Source: Loxodes magnus
Taxonomy: Eukaryota; Ciliophora; Karyorelictea; Loxodida; Loxodidae
Reading direction: 5' to 3'
Length of the DNA stretch: 64,000 nt
Assembly (NCBI GenBank): GCA_946699065.1
Contig: CAMPDV010000077.1
Span: 620,001 to 684,000 of the forward strand
This document shows, one piece after another, positions 35,750 to 48,144 of the stretch (the first letter of the stretch is position 1; each line of letters begins with the position of its first letter). The translations under genes were made by a program, and so were the position numbers. The notes under the pieces were generated by a model, which saw only the letters and a list, made by a program, of their open reading frames with translations, searched no databases and was not told where the DNA came from.

Positions 35750-36660
35750 ATGAGAAGAAGCAAAAAGACCCAAGCTATTTAAATTTAAATCTAAATAAAG
35801 CAAAATAACGTAGATTTTTTAAGACTTTCAGAACCTTACAAAGAAATGATTGAAATGTAAATGAAAGGACTCCAGAACCAAGTAAATTTAGCTTTAAATA
35901 AAGTTTATCAAGAAACAATCAAGAATTCTAAAGATATCTGGAAAATTCACTTGTGAAATCAGCATGTTAGGAATCTAACGAGGAGAAGAAATGAAAAACA
36001 ATTAAACTCCTAAAAATTTTTCACCTAATTAAAAAGGAATTCCATTTCTTGTTTTCATGAACATTCTTAAGAATATCATCCATAAATAATTATAATCTTC
36101 ATTCGTTTAAATATTTAAGAAATAACTTCTCCATGCAGTAGAAAAGACAAAAAAGAAAGCAGATTTCTTTTAATAAGAGATAGAAAATTTAGTTGGATAA
36201 TAAGAAAGATATGAATCTAGTAACAAAAAATTACTTGAATAATTAGACGAAGAAATTATGTGCAAAAGTTCTTTAAAAAATGAAATTGAAATATTAAATA
36301 TTAACTTTGATTAAGAATTTTAAGAAAAAGATAACAAAATCGACAAAATTTTTAGATAAAAATAAAAAATCTTTGAGCAATGAACTTAAGATAAAACAAA
36401 TTTTGAAAACTACAATAATTAACTAAAGCAGGAAATTTAAAATTTAAAAAACAATTTAAATTCATAACTATCCTAATAGTAACAAAATTAAAAAAAAATT
36501 TAACAGAATTTTCATCTAAAATTGACCAGTTAACAAGAGATAAGATTAAAGAAAAATAATCTAAATATAACCTGTTATAATTAGCAAGTAGAATGTAGAT
36601 AGAAAAAATAAATTAAATGCACAAATAATTAAGTAAGTATGCTTGAAATAAATGAAAAAT
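35750..36660 (+). CDS. Coiled-coil protein, possible LINE ORF1 or filament-like protein
   Basis: ATG 35750 gives MRRSKKTQAIQIQ and EPYKEMIEMQMKGLQNQVNL. A frame change near 35935 leads to KGIPFLVFMNILKNIIHKQL, then a long coiled coil: KKKADFFQQEIENLVGQQER, NKKLLEQLDEEIMCKSSLKN, EIEILNINFDQEFQEKDNKI. The LD-E...L..EIE.L...F.QE pattern recalls intermediate-filament rods, but it is weak. Its position directly upstream of LINE ORF2 on the same strand makes a LINE ORF1 equally likely. It ends near 36660. Confidence 0.45.
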
Positions 36661-36737
36661 TATAAAATTGACTATATAAACACTATTTTAAAATTCAGAA
36701 TTATTATTTTTTAACTACCTTAATCATCTAATAACTA

Positions 36738-37520
36738 ATGAAATCTGAACAAAGCTTGCTAACTGAAGTATTAAATACAAGTTAATTTGTTCTAACAAGA
36801 GAGAGATTATAGATGTGCAAATAAACACAAAATAAATAAGATAAGTTAAAATTAAAAGAACTAAGAACGTGCAACTCCTGAAGGCATATGCATAAAAAAT
36901 TTAAAATGGATGCAAATATCGCAAGATCCAAAAAATTGAGGATAGCTATTTAAATATAATATAAAAGGAATAAAAAAAGTAGAAAACTAAAAATCCAAAG
37001 TTATAAGATCGGCTAATAGAACATATATTAAAAAAGTTTAGAATGAATAATTTAAAAATTATATATGAAGTTTTCAACTTTTCTTTGATTACGAAAAATA
37101 TGAAAATTTCCAATAGAAAGTGAATATGTTAAGTTAAATCCATCACTTAAGGCAATCTATAAACATAATCCAATAAAAGTGGTCGTTGATAAAAAAATTA
37201 AAGAGACTTGTCTTAAGAAAAAACAAATAGTTTTTTTAATGTAAAATACTCTCAATCTCTACACAAGAACATTCTAAAAATATAGAAATAATAGAATAAT
37301 TGTTACTTATGCGTATTTGATAAGGGATTAAGAGGAGGTATGTAATAAAGGCAAGCTAATCTTTATTATTTTAATTTAAACTAGCACAATAATCAAGAAT
37401 AACGATTTTAATCTAGCTATGATTAATAACTCCAGTACAATATTGTATAATAAGGAATTATATAGCAAAAGTGAATAAATTATAACAAATGCGAGATATT
37501 AGATTAAAAAATTTTCACTC
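36738..37520 (+). CDS. Unrecognised ORF upstream of LINE ORF2, possible part of ORF1
   Basis: ATG 36738 gives MKSEQSLLTEVLNTSQFVLT, a basic middle part, then PIESEYVKLNPSLKAIYKHN and PIKVVVDKKIKETCLKKKQI near 37110-37210 in the same frame, and KKKQIVFLMQNTLNLYTRTF. The reading continues with weaker character to about 37520, just before the endonuclease of the LINE. LINEs of the L1/CR1 type carry a coiled-coil and RNA-binding ORF1 at this place. No RNA-binding motif is certain here. Confidence 0.35.
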
Positions 37521-37599
37521 ATTATATTAAGTAAATCAATAATTAAAAGACTGGCACAACTTTTAAAATTAGTTAACTAATTAAAGTTAACTAAATAAT

Positions 37600-40500
37600 C
37601 AATAAGATTGTAAACAAATCAGACAAATATTAAATATTGGCTGTCTTAATATACATGGAGGATATTACAACAAAAACAAGAACTAATAGATATTATCGAA
37701 AATAATGATCTAGACATTTTATTTATATAAGAAACTTGATCTGAAAAAGAATATCAATTGCAACCAAATCTTAAACAATTTTTTACTCCAAGTAAAGGTA
37801 AAAGTGCAGGTGTGATGTCATTCTTTAAAGATAGTTTATAAGTCGAATAAATTACTCTTGAAAATTATATGAATCGCATATAAGCATTTAAAATTAACAA
37901 CACAATCCTCATTAATGTTTATATGCCTACAAGCAGTTATCCACTGTAATTAGTAAATGAATGCTATACTGAAATAAGCTAAATTTTAGTGGAATATTAA
38001 AATTATTCTATTATCATATGTGGAGATTTTAATACCCACTTAGAGTAATGTGAATTGACTAAAGAAATAGATGAAAAACTATTCCATTTTGTATAAACTT
38101 TTAATCTTTGAGATACAAATTAATTAAAAATGGAAACACATCGTATAAAAACGAATAAAAAAATAAATAATAGATTATATTTTCCTTAACCACAATATTA
38201 ATGAGTCACAAGTTAAAACTTTTAGTGTCAATGAAAATACTGGTCTGTCAACAGATCACTTTCTTCTTTAGGCATAAATAGAAATAAAACACTTAATATA
38301 TAATGATGAATAGCTAAATAATCAACCAAAAGTTATATATAATATCAATAAGTTGAAAGATCATTTCATACTACAATCTTACAAATAAGAGTTCTTAGGC
38401 ACATATGACTACTTTTTAAATTACATCGACTAAGATAATTTAGAAGACTAGTATGAATTTATATCAAATTTAACACATATTTCTGCATATAATACATTAG
38501 GGTATAAAAATGAAAAACCACATACCTTTCCTCCTTTCTTAGTTAAACAAATGCAGATGAAAAGAAATGCTAAAATCAACTATAATTGAGTACTTAATCA
38601 AAACAATAGAATGAACGATTGTGTATTAGAAGCAAAAAGAGATTATTTGAAGGAAAATAAAAAATATTACAAAATGTTAAATAAATATAATAATTAACAA
38701 AGTGAAAATAAATAAATAAATTTAAACAGCTCAAATTAAGACATGACTAGATAAGCAAACAAGATTCTTAACATACGAAATAAATAAAAATTCAACTACA
38801 ATAAATAGTAAACAGAGAACTTTATATCAAACTGAGAAAACAATGTTTTCAACAAACATCGAAATTTAGATGCTAACTAAATTTAAGTAATTAATGACTA
38901 AATTGATAAAATTTATAAAACGAATAAAGAGTACTGCAAATAAGCAAAAATAAAGGATGGAATTAAATTATATACTAAGAGGTATTTGACATAATACACT
39001 ATTTACCAAATAATAAAGCCACTGGCTTTGATTGTATACCTAATGAACTTATAAAAAATGCTAATCATGAACTCTGAAACATAATTACCAAATTTTTTTA
39101 AAATTGCTAAAGAAAGTAAACCATTCCTATAAAAATGAATAAAGTTAAAGTTATCATGTTATATAAAAAAGGTTCAAAGTCAGATTGAAGAAATTATCGT
39201 CCCATAGCTTTAATAAACTCGATATAAAAGATATTTGACAAAATTATAACTAACTAGATATATCAGTAAATTATAGAAAAAAAATTACTTAGTTAAAGTT
39301 AAAAAGGATTCTTAAAAAAAATGTAAACTGAGAATAACATATGACAAATTCAATAATAGATCACTTCAGGACAAAACTCAAAAAGAAAAATAATAAATTG
39401 CTATTTGTATTACTAGAAATAGAAAAAATGTTCGATTCAATATCCCAAGATTTATTATTTATGCAATTATAAAGGTTTAAAATATCTGAAGAACTTATAA
39501 ATACACTATAACAATAATACAAGCAAACTTAGCTACACTATATTTTGGATAATTAAATAATAAGGAAAATAATTTATAAAAACGGTGTACTACAAGGAAG
39601 TTCAAGTGGACCTATTTTAGCTATAACTTTTTATGATATTATATTAAGTCATCTTTAGTAACATGATAAATTAGGTTATAAAATAAGCAATATTTATCAC
39701 ACATAAATGGTATGGGCAGATGATCTTATATTAATATCAGACTCTGAATAAAATATTTAAAAATTAGTCCAGGAAACTTGTTGAATCTTTGGTATTATTC
39801 GATTAAGCATTAATGAAATAAAAGTGAATTTTTGTAAATTTTAAAAGGAAATTAAGAAAGATAATAATTATAAATATTTGTAAATAATCAAGAACTATAA
39901 TAAAAATAAGAAATTATTTATTTGGGATTTACTATAAATGAAAAGTAACTGCTAAAAAGCCATTTACTAGAAATGTATAACAAATTCTAAAAAAAACTTT
40001 TTTATTTTAAGCTCAGTTCTATAAAAATTCTAAAAAACTTACCCAATTAATTTAAAAAATTTGTATAGACTCTTCTGTTTACCGAAACTTGAATATTGCT
40101 CTGAAATAATACCTTATAGCATATTGCCAGGAATAATATAAATTAAAAATAGAATTCACACAACTTAAAGATAAGTAATAAGAAAATTTATGAAAATAAC
40201 ACAATCCTCCTGAAATGAACTATAACATATAGATTTTAATTGACTATAATTTGAATAAATGACAGCGTTAAGATACTTTAAACTTTATAAAAAATTATAT
40301 GAATAATATAGAACCTAAATAAATCAAAGTGGAATGAGATAAGATTCTTAATTTATACAATTATTCGAACTTTGCTAAAAGAAAAATTCTTCTTACAACA
40401 AAAACCTTCAAAAAATGTTAAAGTTTTATGATATATCGACGCTGGAAATTGATTAAATTAAAGAAAAAAACTTTTCTATGTATAATGATTTTATTATGAA

Positions 40501-41130
40501 AAAAGTAAAAATGAAATTCTTTTAAAATACCATAGAAAGGATAAAAATAGATGAGGAAAGCAATAAAAAAGGACTAAAAACAGCATAAATAGTGTATAAG
40601 TAATTTTAAAATGAATTATATTTTCCAAAAATTACTTACATGATTAAAAACTAACATAAAATTAAGCAACAAAAGATAATTTTCAAACTAAGAACTTAAT
40701 TACTATCATTCAGAGGTGATTTAAATAGTAGAAATATTATATAATAAGAAATTTAATGTATTTGCAAAAAGGAAGAGGTATATAAACATATATTTGATTG
40801 TAAATACTACCATGAAGAAATATTATAAATAGAAAAAGCATTAAAAATTATATAAAAAAAAATAAAAAACAAAATCAAATAAGCAATATTAACGTAAGAG
40901 AATATTTAGAATATAATCAAATTTAAATTAACAAAATAACAAAGAATAATAAAAATCAAATTGAAGAAATAGATAAAATAATAAAATAAAGCTGAAGTTA
41001 AATTTAGTTCAAAAACAAGACAATAATAAAATTTTAAGAAAAACTACATTCAGAAAATATACATTGAAAGAATCAAGATAACAAAGAAATAGAAAATTTA
41101 TTCGATAAATATTTTTAAGTAGAAAAAAAC
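37600..41130 (+). CDS. LINE ORF2: endonuclease and reverse transcriptase, with a frame break
   Basis: Endonuclease motifs: LNIGCLNIHGG near 37640, ILFIQETWSEK near 37705, IIICGDFNTHLE near 38010. Reverse transcriptase: PNNKATGFDCIPNELI near 39010, SDWRNYRPIALINSIQ near 39180 (W is TGA), NGVLQGSSSGPILA near 39580, and the catalytic VWADDLIL near 39712, a variant of the usual (F/Y)xDD. A Cys/His cluster, CICKKEEVYKHIFDC at 40757-40803, matches the C-terminal zinc motif of LINE ORF2 proteins. The frame changes once between the first and second endonuclease motifs (near 37670), so this copy is probably inactive unless that is a sequencing error. About 1150 codons, normal for ORF2. Confidence 0.8.
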
Positions 41131-41196
41131 CTTAGAAAACTGAAAATAAGTAATGAATGAGAACCATAGACTTGAAAGCTTTTAAGCTAATATTTA

Positions 41197-41221
41197 TTTT
41201 TTAATTTAATTTAATTTAATA
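41197..41221 (+). repeat. (TTTAA)n 3' tail of the LINE
   Basis: Three to four tandem TTTAA units directly follow the ORF2 end. The same unit ends the insertion at 26485-27446 (minus strand), and a similar run lies at 41602-41621. It therefore appears to be the family's 3' signature, likely arising by slippage during target-primed reverse transcription. Confidence 0.7.
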
Positions 41222-41419
41222 ACTATTTTATAATCATTTTTTTATATAGTTTCATTGAAAGCTTTTAGCATTTTATTTTTCTTCAAAAAAGACAAGAATG
41301 TTTATTTTAATTAAAATAAAAGCTTTATCAAAATTTAATTAGTCATTACACTTAAATTTATCTATAAAATATTTCAGTTTTTAATATTCTTTTTTTATAA
41401 ATTTTAAGTATAAAAAATT

Positions 41420-42190
41420 TCAATACCTTACTAAGTAAACCAGTTCATCGTTTTCACAATATTCTTTCAAGTAATTTTTTAAAAGTCTGATTTTGCTTAT
41501 AGAAGATGTTTCTTAAAACTTTTCATCTATCATAACTTCCTAGGTGTTCCTTAAATTTAAACTTGATTTTAAGAGTTCTACAACTAATATGATCTTATAA
41601 TTTAATTTAATTTAAAGTAATAAATACTTTTGAGAGATTTTCACATCTCTCCAGAATAATAGCAAATTTTGCTTTGTGATATAATAAAAAAGATTGAAAT
41701 TCTAATTTTTTCTAAATTTTTCAAATAATTATATTTTCTTTTGCAAAACTTTATCATTCTTTTAATTTTATATAATTTCTTTATCAATTATTAAGTTTAG
41801 TCATTTTATTTATCATTTTTATTTTTACCTAAATATAGGTTGCAATCGCTTATAAATTTGCAATTCTATTACAAAGTTACTTTAGGTCATCTGATTATGT
41901 AATCTCAATATCTCATTTTTTTGATCTTCAATATTATTCATTAGGTATCAAATTTCTTCCTCTTGAATGAAAATTATATTTTCATATTTTTACGTTAATT
42001 TTAAACTCTAGTCAAATTAAACTTAAAATTTTTGATTAATTTCGTTCTTAGATTCCCTTGTCTCTACCATTTCAATCGTATTTTACTTTCAAATCAAAAA
42101 GTAAAATTAATCTTTGTTGCTATTATATTTTGTTCATTTTCGCCGCTTTTCTTCTTAATATTTAAAGTTAGTTCTTTGAGAGACGAATAA
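41420..42190 (-). CDS. Coiled-coil protein
   Basis: The minus strand from about 42190 reads SSLKELTLNIKKKSGENEQN, then, in another frame from an ATG near 42070, MVETRESKNEINQKFQVQFD, IIFIQEEEIWYLMNNIEDQK and NEILRLHNQMTQSNFVIELQ: heptad-like coiled coil. After an AT-rich gap at about 41600-41830 that contains a TTTAA run (41602-41621), coding resumes as VVELLKSSLNLRNTQEVMID and KNYLKEYCENDELVYLVRY, to TGA at 41422. The gap may be an intron or a small insertion. Function is unknown; the coiled coil is the only feature. Confidence 0.45.
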
Positions 42191-43374
42191 ATCCTTTATT
42201 TTTAATTTAAAATTATTAAAAAAATTATAAATATAAAATGTTTTATTTTAATATCTAAGAAAAGCAATTAAATCTAAATAATAAATATTACTAAGATTAT
42301 CTAGCATAAAAAGTATCATATTAATAAAATTATCATTAATAATATAGCATAGCTATAAAGTTTATTCAATAAAAGAATAAATAAAAATAATTAATAAATT
42401 TAGTATTTACAATTGCTATATAGATCAGTTTAATAAAGTTTGAAATTATTAAGATGTGTTAAAGACTTAAGATTTTTAATTCAATTTCATAGAATACTAA
42501 AAGCGTTTTAAGTTCAGATTATTTATTTAATAGTTTTAAATTAGCAATATTGTTAGGTAGGCAAGATATTTACTCTACAGATAATATATAAAACTTTATA
42601 TTTAAAGATGGGATTTTTGTTTCTCAATCATAATCTATTTTTTATAAAAAAGCTTAAGGAGATTTTATCTGAGAGATAAAAAACTCAACTTGGCCTAAAC
42701 TTTCCATTTTTAATATAAATAATAGTATGAGACTTAATTGAGTAAAATATTGCAAGTATAAATAAGCTACAATCACAAGTATTAAGTATGTAAATTGAAA
42801 TTACATATTTTAGACTTAATTTAATATCTTCTAATTACACATAAAAAGTATATTTAAGATATTTTCTTCAATTTTGAAACTAAATTTATATATTTCAAAG
42901 TTTTTCATTTTACATAATTGAATAACGAAAAAATAGTTTCTACATTTGAGGTTAAAAGAAAAGTAAAATAAAATCAATATTTCCATTAGTTATAATATTT
43001 AGGCAGAAGAAAAATTGAAAATTTCAATTATTTTTTATTAACTTTAGTCAATAAAAATTCTTTTATAATAATAAATTTTGCTTGCATTTATAAATAAAAT
43101 TTATCTAATAAAATTTAAAAGCAAAAAGATTGAAAATTTAAATTTAATTTAAAAGAAAGAAAGAAAGAAAGAAAGAAAATTATATCAAAAAAAGATTAAT
43201 TGTCTCATATATTTAATCTGAAAAAAATCTTAAAATAAGCAATAAGAATTAAAAAAATTATGTTTTTATTAGAAAAATTGCATATTCAAAAGAAAATATG
43301 GTAAGTTCTAGTATCTTAAGTTAAGATTTATTATTTATAAAATTTTCTTTTATATTAATTATAATATATAAAAA
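42191..43374. other. AT-rich interval with a (GAAA)n microsatellite
   Basis: About 1.2 kb without a frame of coding character. A run of five to six GAAA units lies at 43154-43177. No RNA gene was recognised. Confidence 0.55.
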
Positions 43375-44600
43375 ATGTTGATAAAGATCACTGTTGGTAG
43401 GGTTTTCAAATTAGATGTCACTACGGATAATGGAGGGAAGGATTTAAAGAGAATTGTCTAACTTATTCGAGGGTTCTCATTAAAATGGAATTTTTTTATT
43501 TGATCAAGTTTCAAGAATTTAGGATATATTAGAAGTTTACATTTGATAACTATTGTGTCTCAAGAATTGCAAAAAATAATTATCAAGAGAACATTTTAAG
43601 TATTTTTTAAACTAAATTTGTGACATACTTATTACAGGTGACATCACATTAATATTATACATTATATATTTAAAAAGACACTTAAAACATAACAATCTCC
43701 TAACTAGATCAATAAAATACAATAAGAAATATAAATTTATCTTTAACATCTACAAAACGAAAATCTTATATACTAACAGGTAGTCTAAGAATTTTCAAGC
43801 AAAGTCTGTGTTCTACCTTAGCAAATAGATTAACTGAAACAAGAAAAAATGGATTATAATATCGTAAGTAGATCTTCTGATCGGTAAATATACTCAATAA
43901 TCCAGCAGACTGAATAAAGATTAAATGAATAAATTTTGAAAAGAATTAGTATATTAAAATAAGACGAATTATTATCCAATAGATCTAGAGACTGAGAGAA
44001 AAAATTAAATTAAATATTAATTTATGCATACAGAAATATCGATTATAAGGTGTTGAAATTGTAACAAACCAGGTCATAAGGTAAGAAACTATTGAAAATT
44101 TTAGGAAAAAAGAAAAACAGACCCCAAAAAAAATTGAAATAAAATTTAGAATGTATTGCACAAAAGAAGCAAAATTATATAGAGGAAAGAATAATAAACC
44201 CTACAAACATTATCTCAATACTAATGGAAGCAAGAGAATGGAACAAAAGACAATACGGATTCAACGTAGGAAAGTTTATGAAACAAGTCTCGATGGAAGT
44301 AAGAAAAAGCAAAAAATGGAATTTGTAAATAAATGGAACTAGAAAAAGATACGATTTTTATGCAATCGGAAATCATAATTAAGCCAGCTCTGAAGAAATT
44401 CTATTATTATAGGAACATAAAAAATTCTATAGACAATGCTAGTAAACAAAGAAAAAGTAAAAAGCATAATCTAATATGGCTCAAATTTTAGATATTATTA
44501 ATATGAATCTTATTTAATAAATAATTTAATCCTTTAAAAACCAAATAGAAATAAAATTTATATTAATTTCCACCAAAAAAATTATATAAAAAAGAAATGG
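43375..44600 (+). CDS. Protein with a ubiquitin-like start and a zinc-knuckle-like segment; possibly a retroelement relic
   Basis: ATG 43375 gives MLIKITVGRVFKLDVTTDNG followed by KDLKRIVQLI, close in pattern to the first strands and helix of ubiquitin. A frame change then allows GIFLFDQVSRIQDILEVYI, like the second half of that fold. A charged middle part follows (RSSDRQIYSIIQQTEQRLNE). Near 44055 comes a CCHC-type knuckle-like segment, CWNCNKPGHKVRN, then a Lys-rich tail. A ubiquitin-like domain plus knuckle occurs in RBBP6/Mpe1-type ubiquitin ligases, but knuckles also mark gag-like proteins, and the neighbouring LINE makes that possible. If it is the latter it is a broken relic with a few frame breaks. 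Undecided. Confidence 0.35.
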
Positions 44601-44639
44601 AAAATGATAGTTCAAGTGATTTTATTTTGCTCTAGAGAA

Positions 44640-47000
44640 ATATCAAAATTCTACATAAATCATATTGAAAACAATTGAATCAATCTTGTGATTAAGAAAC
44701 TAAAGAAAAAATGTACTAGTAAAATTAAAATAAGATTAATCTTAAGTAGAAGTAATATATAACAATTTCTAATCTGTAATTGATCACGTTTTTGACAGGT
44801 TTGCTTAAACTGAAGCTACTTTTTATCAAAAAAATTGTAGAGCTATAACTAAAATTAGTAACTAATAGCTTAATTTTTCCTTCTTAGAGTTATAATCTTA
44901 TATAAGTGAATGTAAAATTCAAAGAACTTTTAATTTTTTGAATATTTAATATAGTTAACTGATCAAAAAATTAATCGTGAAATTTAACTAAAAATATATG
45001 CTTTATGCAAGAATATTGAACATAAGAAATAAAAGAAAGAATATATGACTCAATCAATTTCTAAATGTTAAAAATAAAATTAAGCTAGTTAGACAATTTA
45101 ATTAAATGAACTATAAAATTGATAATAAAATTGTAACTGAGATACATTAGATTAAATATCGAAAATGATTAAGTTCAAATTCATTTTACTTATTAGACTA
45201 TACTAACACAAAATGGCAAGAGAAATTTAAAAGAAGCATAAATGAATTAAGGATTTTTGAGTCATCATAACATAATTTAAACTGTAAAATATTGATATTG
45301 AAGATTTATTAAAGAAGTATAATTTTAAAAATTATAATTCGTTCAATACTTTGATCAAACCATGGAAGAATAGAATCACTCACAACAATAGAAAATAGGT
45401 TTATTACTTTGTCTTGTATACTAAATTGTACCTTAAGAAATTCAGTACCAATTAAAATAGATAGATAATTATTATAAGAATATGACTCATTGACTTTATT
45501 CTTTATAATGAACTATAGAAATACAATAAGATAAACTCCAAGTTTGCTTCTTATCTAAATTTAAAATGGTCAAAAGTTCTCTGAATATATGACAAAATTC
45601 TTAAAGGAGGATAAAATAAAAACGCATTAAAGTTTACTTATTATAATATGAATTCAATTTCCACTAAACAATTAAGTATTTAGCAGTTTACTCTGTAATA
45701 CAAAGTTGACATACTTTCTATTAATGAAGCATGACACTATTTAAGCTTCATTCCTTTATAAATTCGTGGATAGAAACTTAAATTTTTTTATAGCATAACT
45801 TAATTTCAAACAGAAATTATAGGCTTTTCTCGAAGTCACAGAATAGATAAGTTCATTATGGAAAAGTAAAGCTATACTCAAGAAAGACTTAGTACCAAAT
45901 ATATTATTTTTTATTTAGTTTTTAAGATATAAAATATATTTTTTATAAGGAAATATTGATACCATTTTTAAATAAATTTACAAAATTAAATTAAGTTTTT
46001 TTGAACGAAATCCCTTAATAGTAATCATTAATATTAATATTAATTTATTATTTTTTAAATCTTTTTCTGTTTCTTATAAATCTCAATTATAATTTATAAT
46101 AAATTCAGAATCTAATGAAAAGCAAAAGTTATTTAAATTATTTTCTTTTAATCTAATTTAAATTATTTTTAAGTTATCAAAACTTTTATTTATACTGATT
46201 TAATCTAATATATTTTAGGTTCTATATATGAATCAATTTGTTTAATTTTTTTATTCAAAATTTGAAACTAATTTTTTGTAAAATTCTGGTAATTAGAAGC
46301 ATTTTTTAATTTTTAGGATTTTTATTATTCTATCCTGTTTCATCTTATTCAATTTTTTACCAAATTTAACTATTTAAAATCAAATTAGAAAAAGTATTTG
46401 GAGTTTTTTTAAACATGCAATCATATAACTTACTTAAAAAATTATGAATTTGATGGCAATGAATTTCTCAATTTTAATAATAATTATTCTATTTTTATAA
46501 AAAGTAAAAATTTTTAAGAAAAAAAATTATATGTCTTTTGAAGTAATAATAAGATAAATATAAATATGATTAATTCTCACTCTTAATTTTCAGTATTTCA
46601 TATATTTTCTTTTTCAATATTATTCACAACTAACTATTTTAATTAAATAAACTCTTATATTTTTATTGATTATTGATTATTTTTATTTCATTTAAAAAAT
46701 ATTATCCTGCCTAGTATTCATTTAGCTTAATTTATTTTCAAAAATTTCTATAATTTTTTATTTGCTTTTTTCCTTTCAGCCTTTTTTTTATAATAATATT
46801 TAGAATCCATTGTGCTAGCAAATCTTTATATTTTACTTCATATTTAAGATGAGCAAAATTTATTAAAATTAATAAATTCTTTAAAATTCCAATGTATATC
46901 TAATTTTGTTTTAATAAAGAATTTACTGGAACATTAAATAATAAATCAAAATAAAAAAATCTCAATGATTTAAATATAAAAACCAGTATGATATTATTCA
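44640..47000 (+). CDS. Paralogue of the gene at 32280-34530, sharing its 3' half
   Basis: Upstream of the arm, coding character reads NVLVKLKQDQSQVEVIYNNF, SVIDHVFDRFAQTEATFYQK, NCRAITKISNQQLNFSFLEL and YMLYARILNIRNKRKNIW. At 45050 it enters the repeat arm in frame with FLNVKNKIKLVRQFNQMNYK, the same sequence as in the left gene. The first half differs from the left gene, the second half is nearly identical. The end probably lies near 45915, where the left copy ends (about 32280), although the arm stays open beyond. No known domain. Confidence 0.45.
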
Positions 47001-47281
47001 AAATGCAAATATTTATAGATTTTATTTATATTTATTTCTATTACTAATGATGAGCGTAACGGTTAAATAGAATTTTTATTATTCAAAATTAGTCTTTATC
47101 TAAAGCTTTTTAATGGAATTATGATTAAATCTCTAATCAGTTATTGGAAATTTTTTTAATTCTCAAAATATCTTATTTTTAATCTTTAACTGGTACGTTT
47201 TGAATATAATTTGATTAGTAGAACTAATTTTATAAATCAAATTAATTCTTATTGACTATTTAGATCGATTTTTATAAAGTT
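45050..47281. repeat. Right arm of the 2.23-kb inverted repeat
   Basis: An inverted copy of 30914-33145. The outer edge at 47281 pairs with 30914 and the inner edge near 45050 with 33145. The enclosed segment, 33146-45049, is 11.9 kb and includes the LINE. No short direct duplication flanks the outer edges. Confidence 0.92.
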
Positions 47282-47575
47282 AATATATTTAAAATTTTAA
47301 ACTTTGTCTTCTTGCTTATACTTTTCTTATATGAAGTTATATTTTCAAAGCTCATAATTTTATCATTTTGTCTTCTTATGTTTTTAAGCTAAGCTTTCTA
47401 CATCAAAAACATTTGTGGTATTTTTAATAATAATTGAAGCAATAAATTAAATATTCCTTATATAACATATTGCTTGCTTAACGAAAAGCAATTATGAAGC
47501 TGAAATTGTCTTGACAATTATTTATCATTCTCCTTCAAAAGGCTCAAAACTAAACGGATATATTGTCGAAATCAT
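47282..47575 (-). CDS. Unrecognised protein start; gene continues into the right repeat arm
   Basis: ATG 47575 gives MISTIYPFSFEPFEGEWQII (W is TGA), then VKTISASQLLFVKQAICYIR, TTNVFDVESLAQKHKKTKW and EKYKQEDKV in one frame, reaching the outer edge of the right arm at 47281. Inside the arm, coding character continues toward 45900 (for example KKAERKKANKKLQKFLKINQ). The plus-strand gene at 30306 enters the left arm at the same point, so the two share a 3' part but not a 5' part. Unknown function. Confidence 0.45.
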
Positions 47576-48140
47576 GCTAAAATTATTAATATTTATGTAA
47601 AATCTTTTATAACGCTAATAATTATTTAATTTAATATTAAAATTATCACATAATTTAAATTAATTTTTGCTTAAAAACACTTTTCTTTTTCGTTTAAAGG
47701 TATTATTTTAATCAGATATGCATATTTATCTCTTATTTTATTTTCAAAATAAATAAAACTTATTTAACTTTTACAATTATCAATAAACTATGGTTTATTA
47801 ATTTTTTATTTCTAGTTTATTTTTATTATTTTAATAAATATCTAATTTAATTTTTTTTAATTTTTTTCTTTAAAGATATCTTTTTAGATTATTATTGATT
47901 TTGTTACGATAATAAAAGAACTAATGATAATTAATTTTAATTTATAATATAGTTTTTTCTTACTTTTTTATAAGAAAGATTTTAGTTTGCTAAGATATAT
48001 TTTTAATGCTAAATAATTATTAATATTTTTATTCTACTATTTAACAAAAAAAATTATGAATAATTTGTTTTTTATATTTTTGATCATTTAACTAAGTGTA
48101 ATCTAAATAAATAAATAAATAAATAATAAATAAATTTGAT
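47576..48140. other. AT-rich interval, no gene seen
   Basis: Very A+T-rich with an AAATAAAT repeat run at about 48103-48132. No coding character on either strand. Confidence 0.5.
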
Positions 48141-48144
48141 TATA

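Larger units (their letters stand above)
35750..41222 (+). mobile_element. LINE (non-LTR retrotransposon), approximate extent
   Basis: The element comprises an upstream region that may hold ORF1 (35750-37520), an ORF2 with apurinic-type endonuclease and reverse transcriptase (37600-41130), and a 3' tail of three to four TTTAA units at 41197-41221. The true 5' end and any target duplication could not be determined, so the left boundary is a guess. It uses the Q/Q/W code (for example ETW with W = TGA), so it is adapted to this host. It has at least one frame break, in the endonuclease region. Confidence 0.65.

Noticed and set aside
30914-47281. Polinton/Maverick or other long-TIR DNA element
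   Set aside because: Long inverted repeats fit, but no capsid, polymerase B, integrase or transposase motif was seen, there is no flanking duplication, and the arms carry ordinary-looking gene ends.
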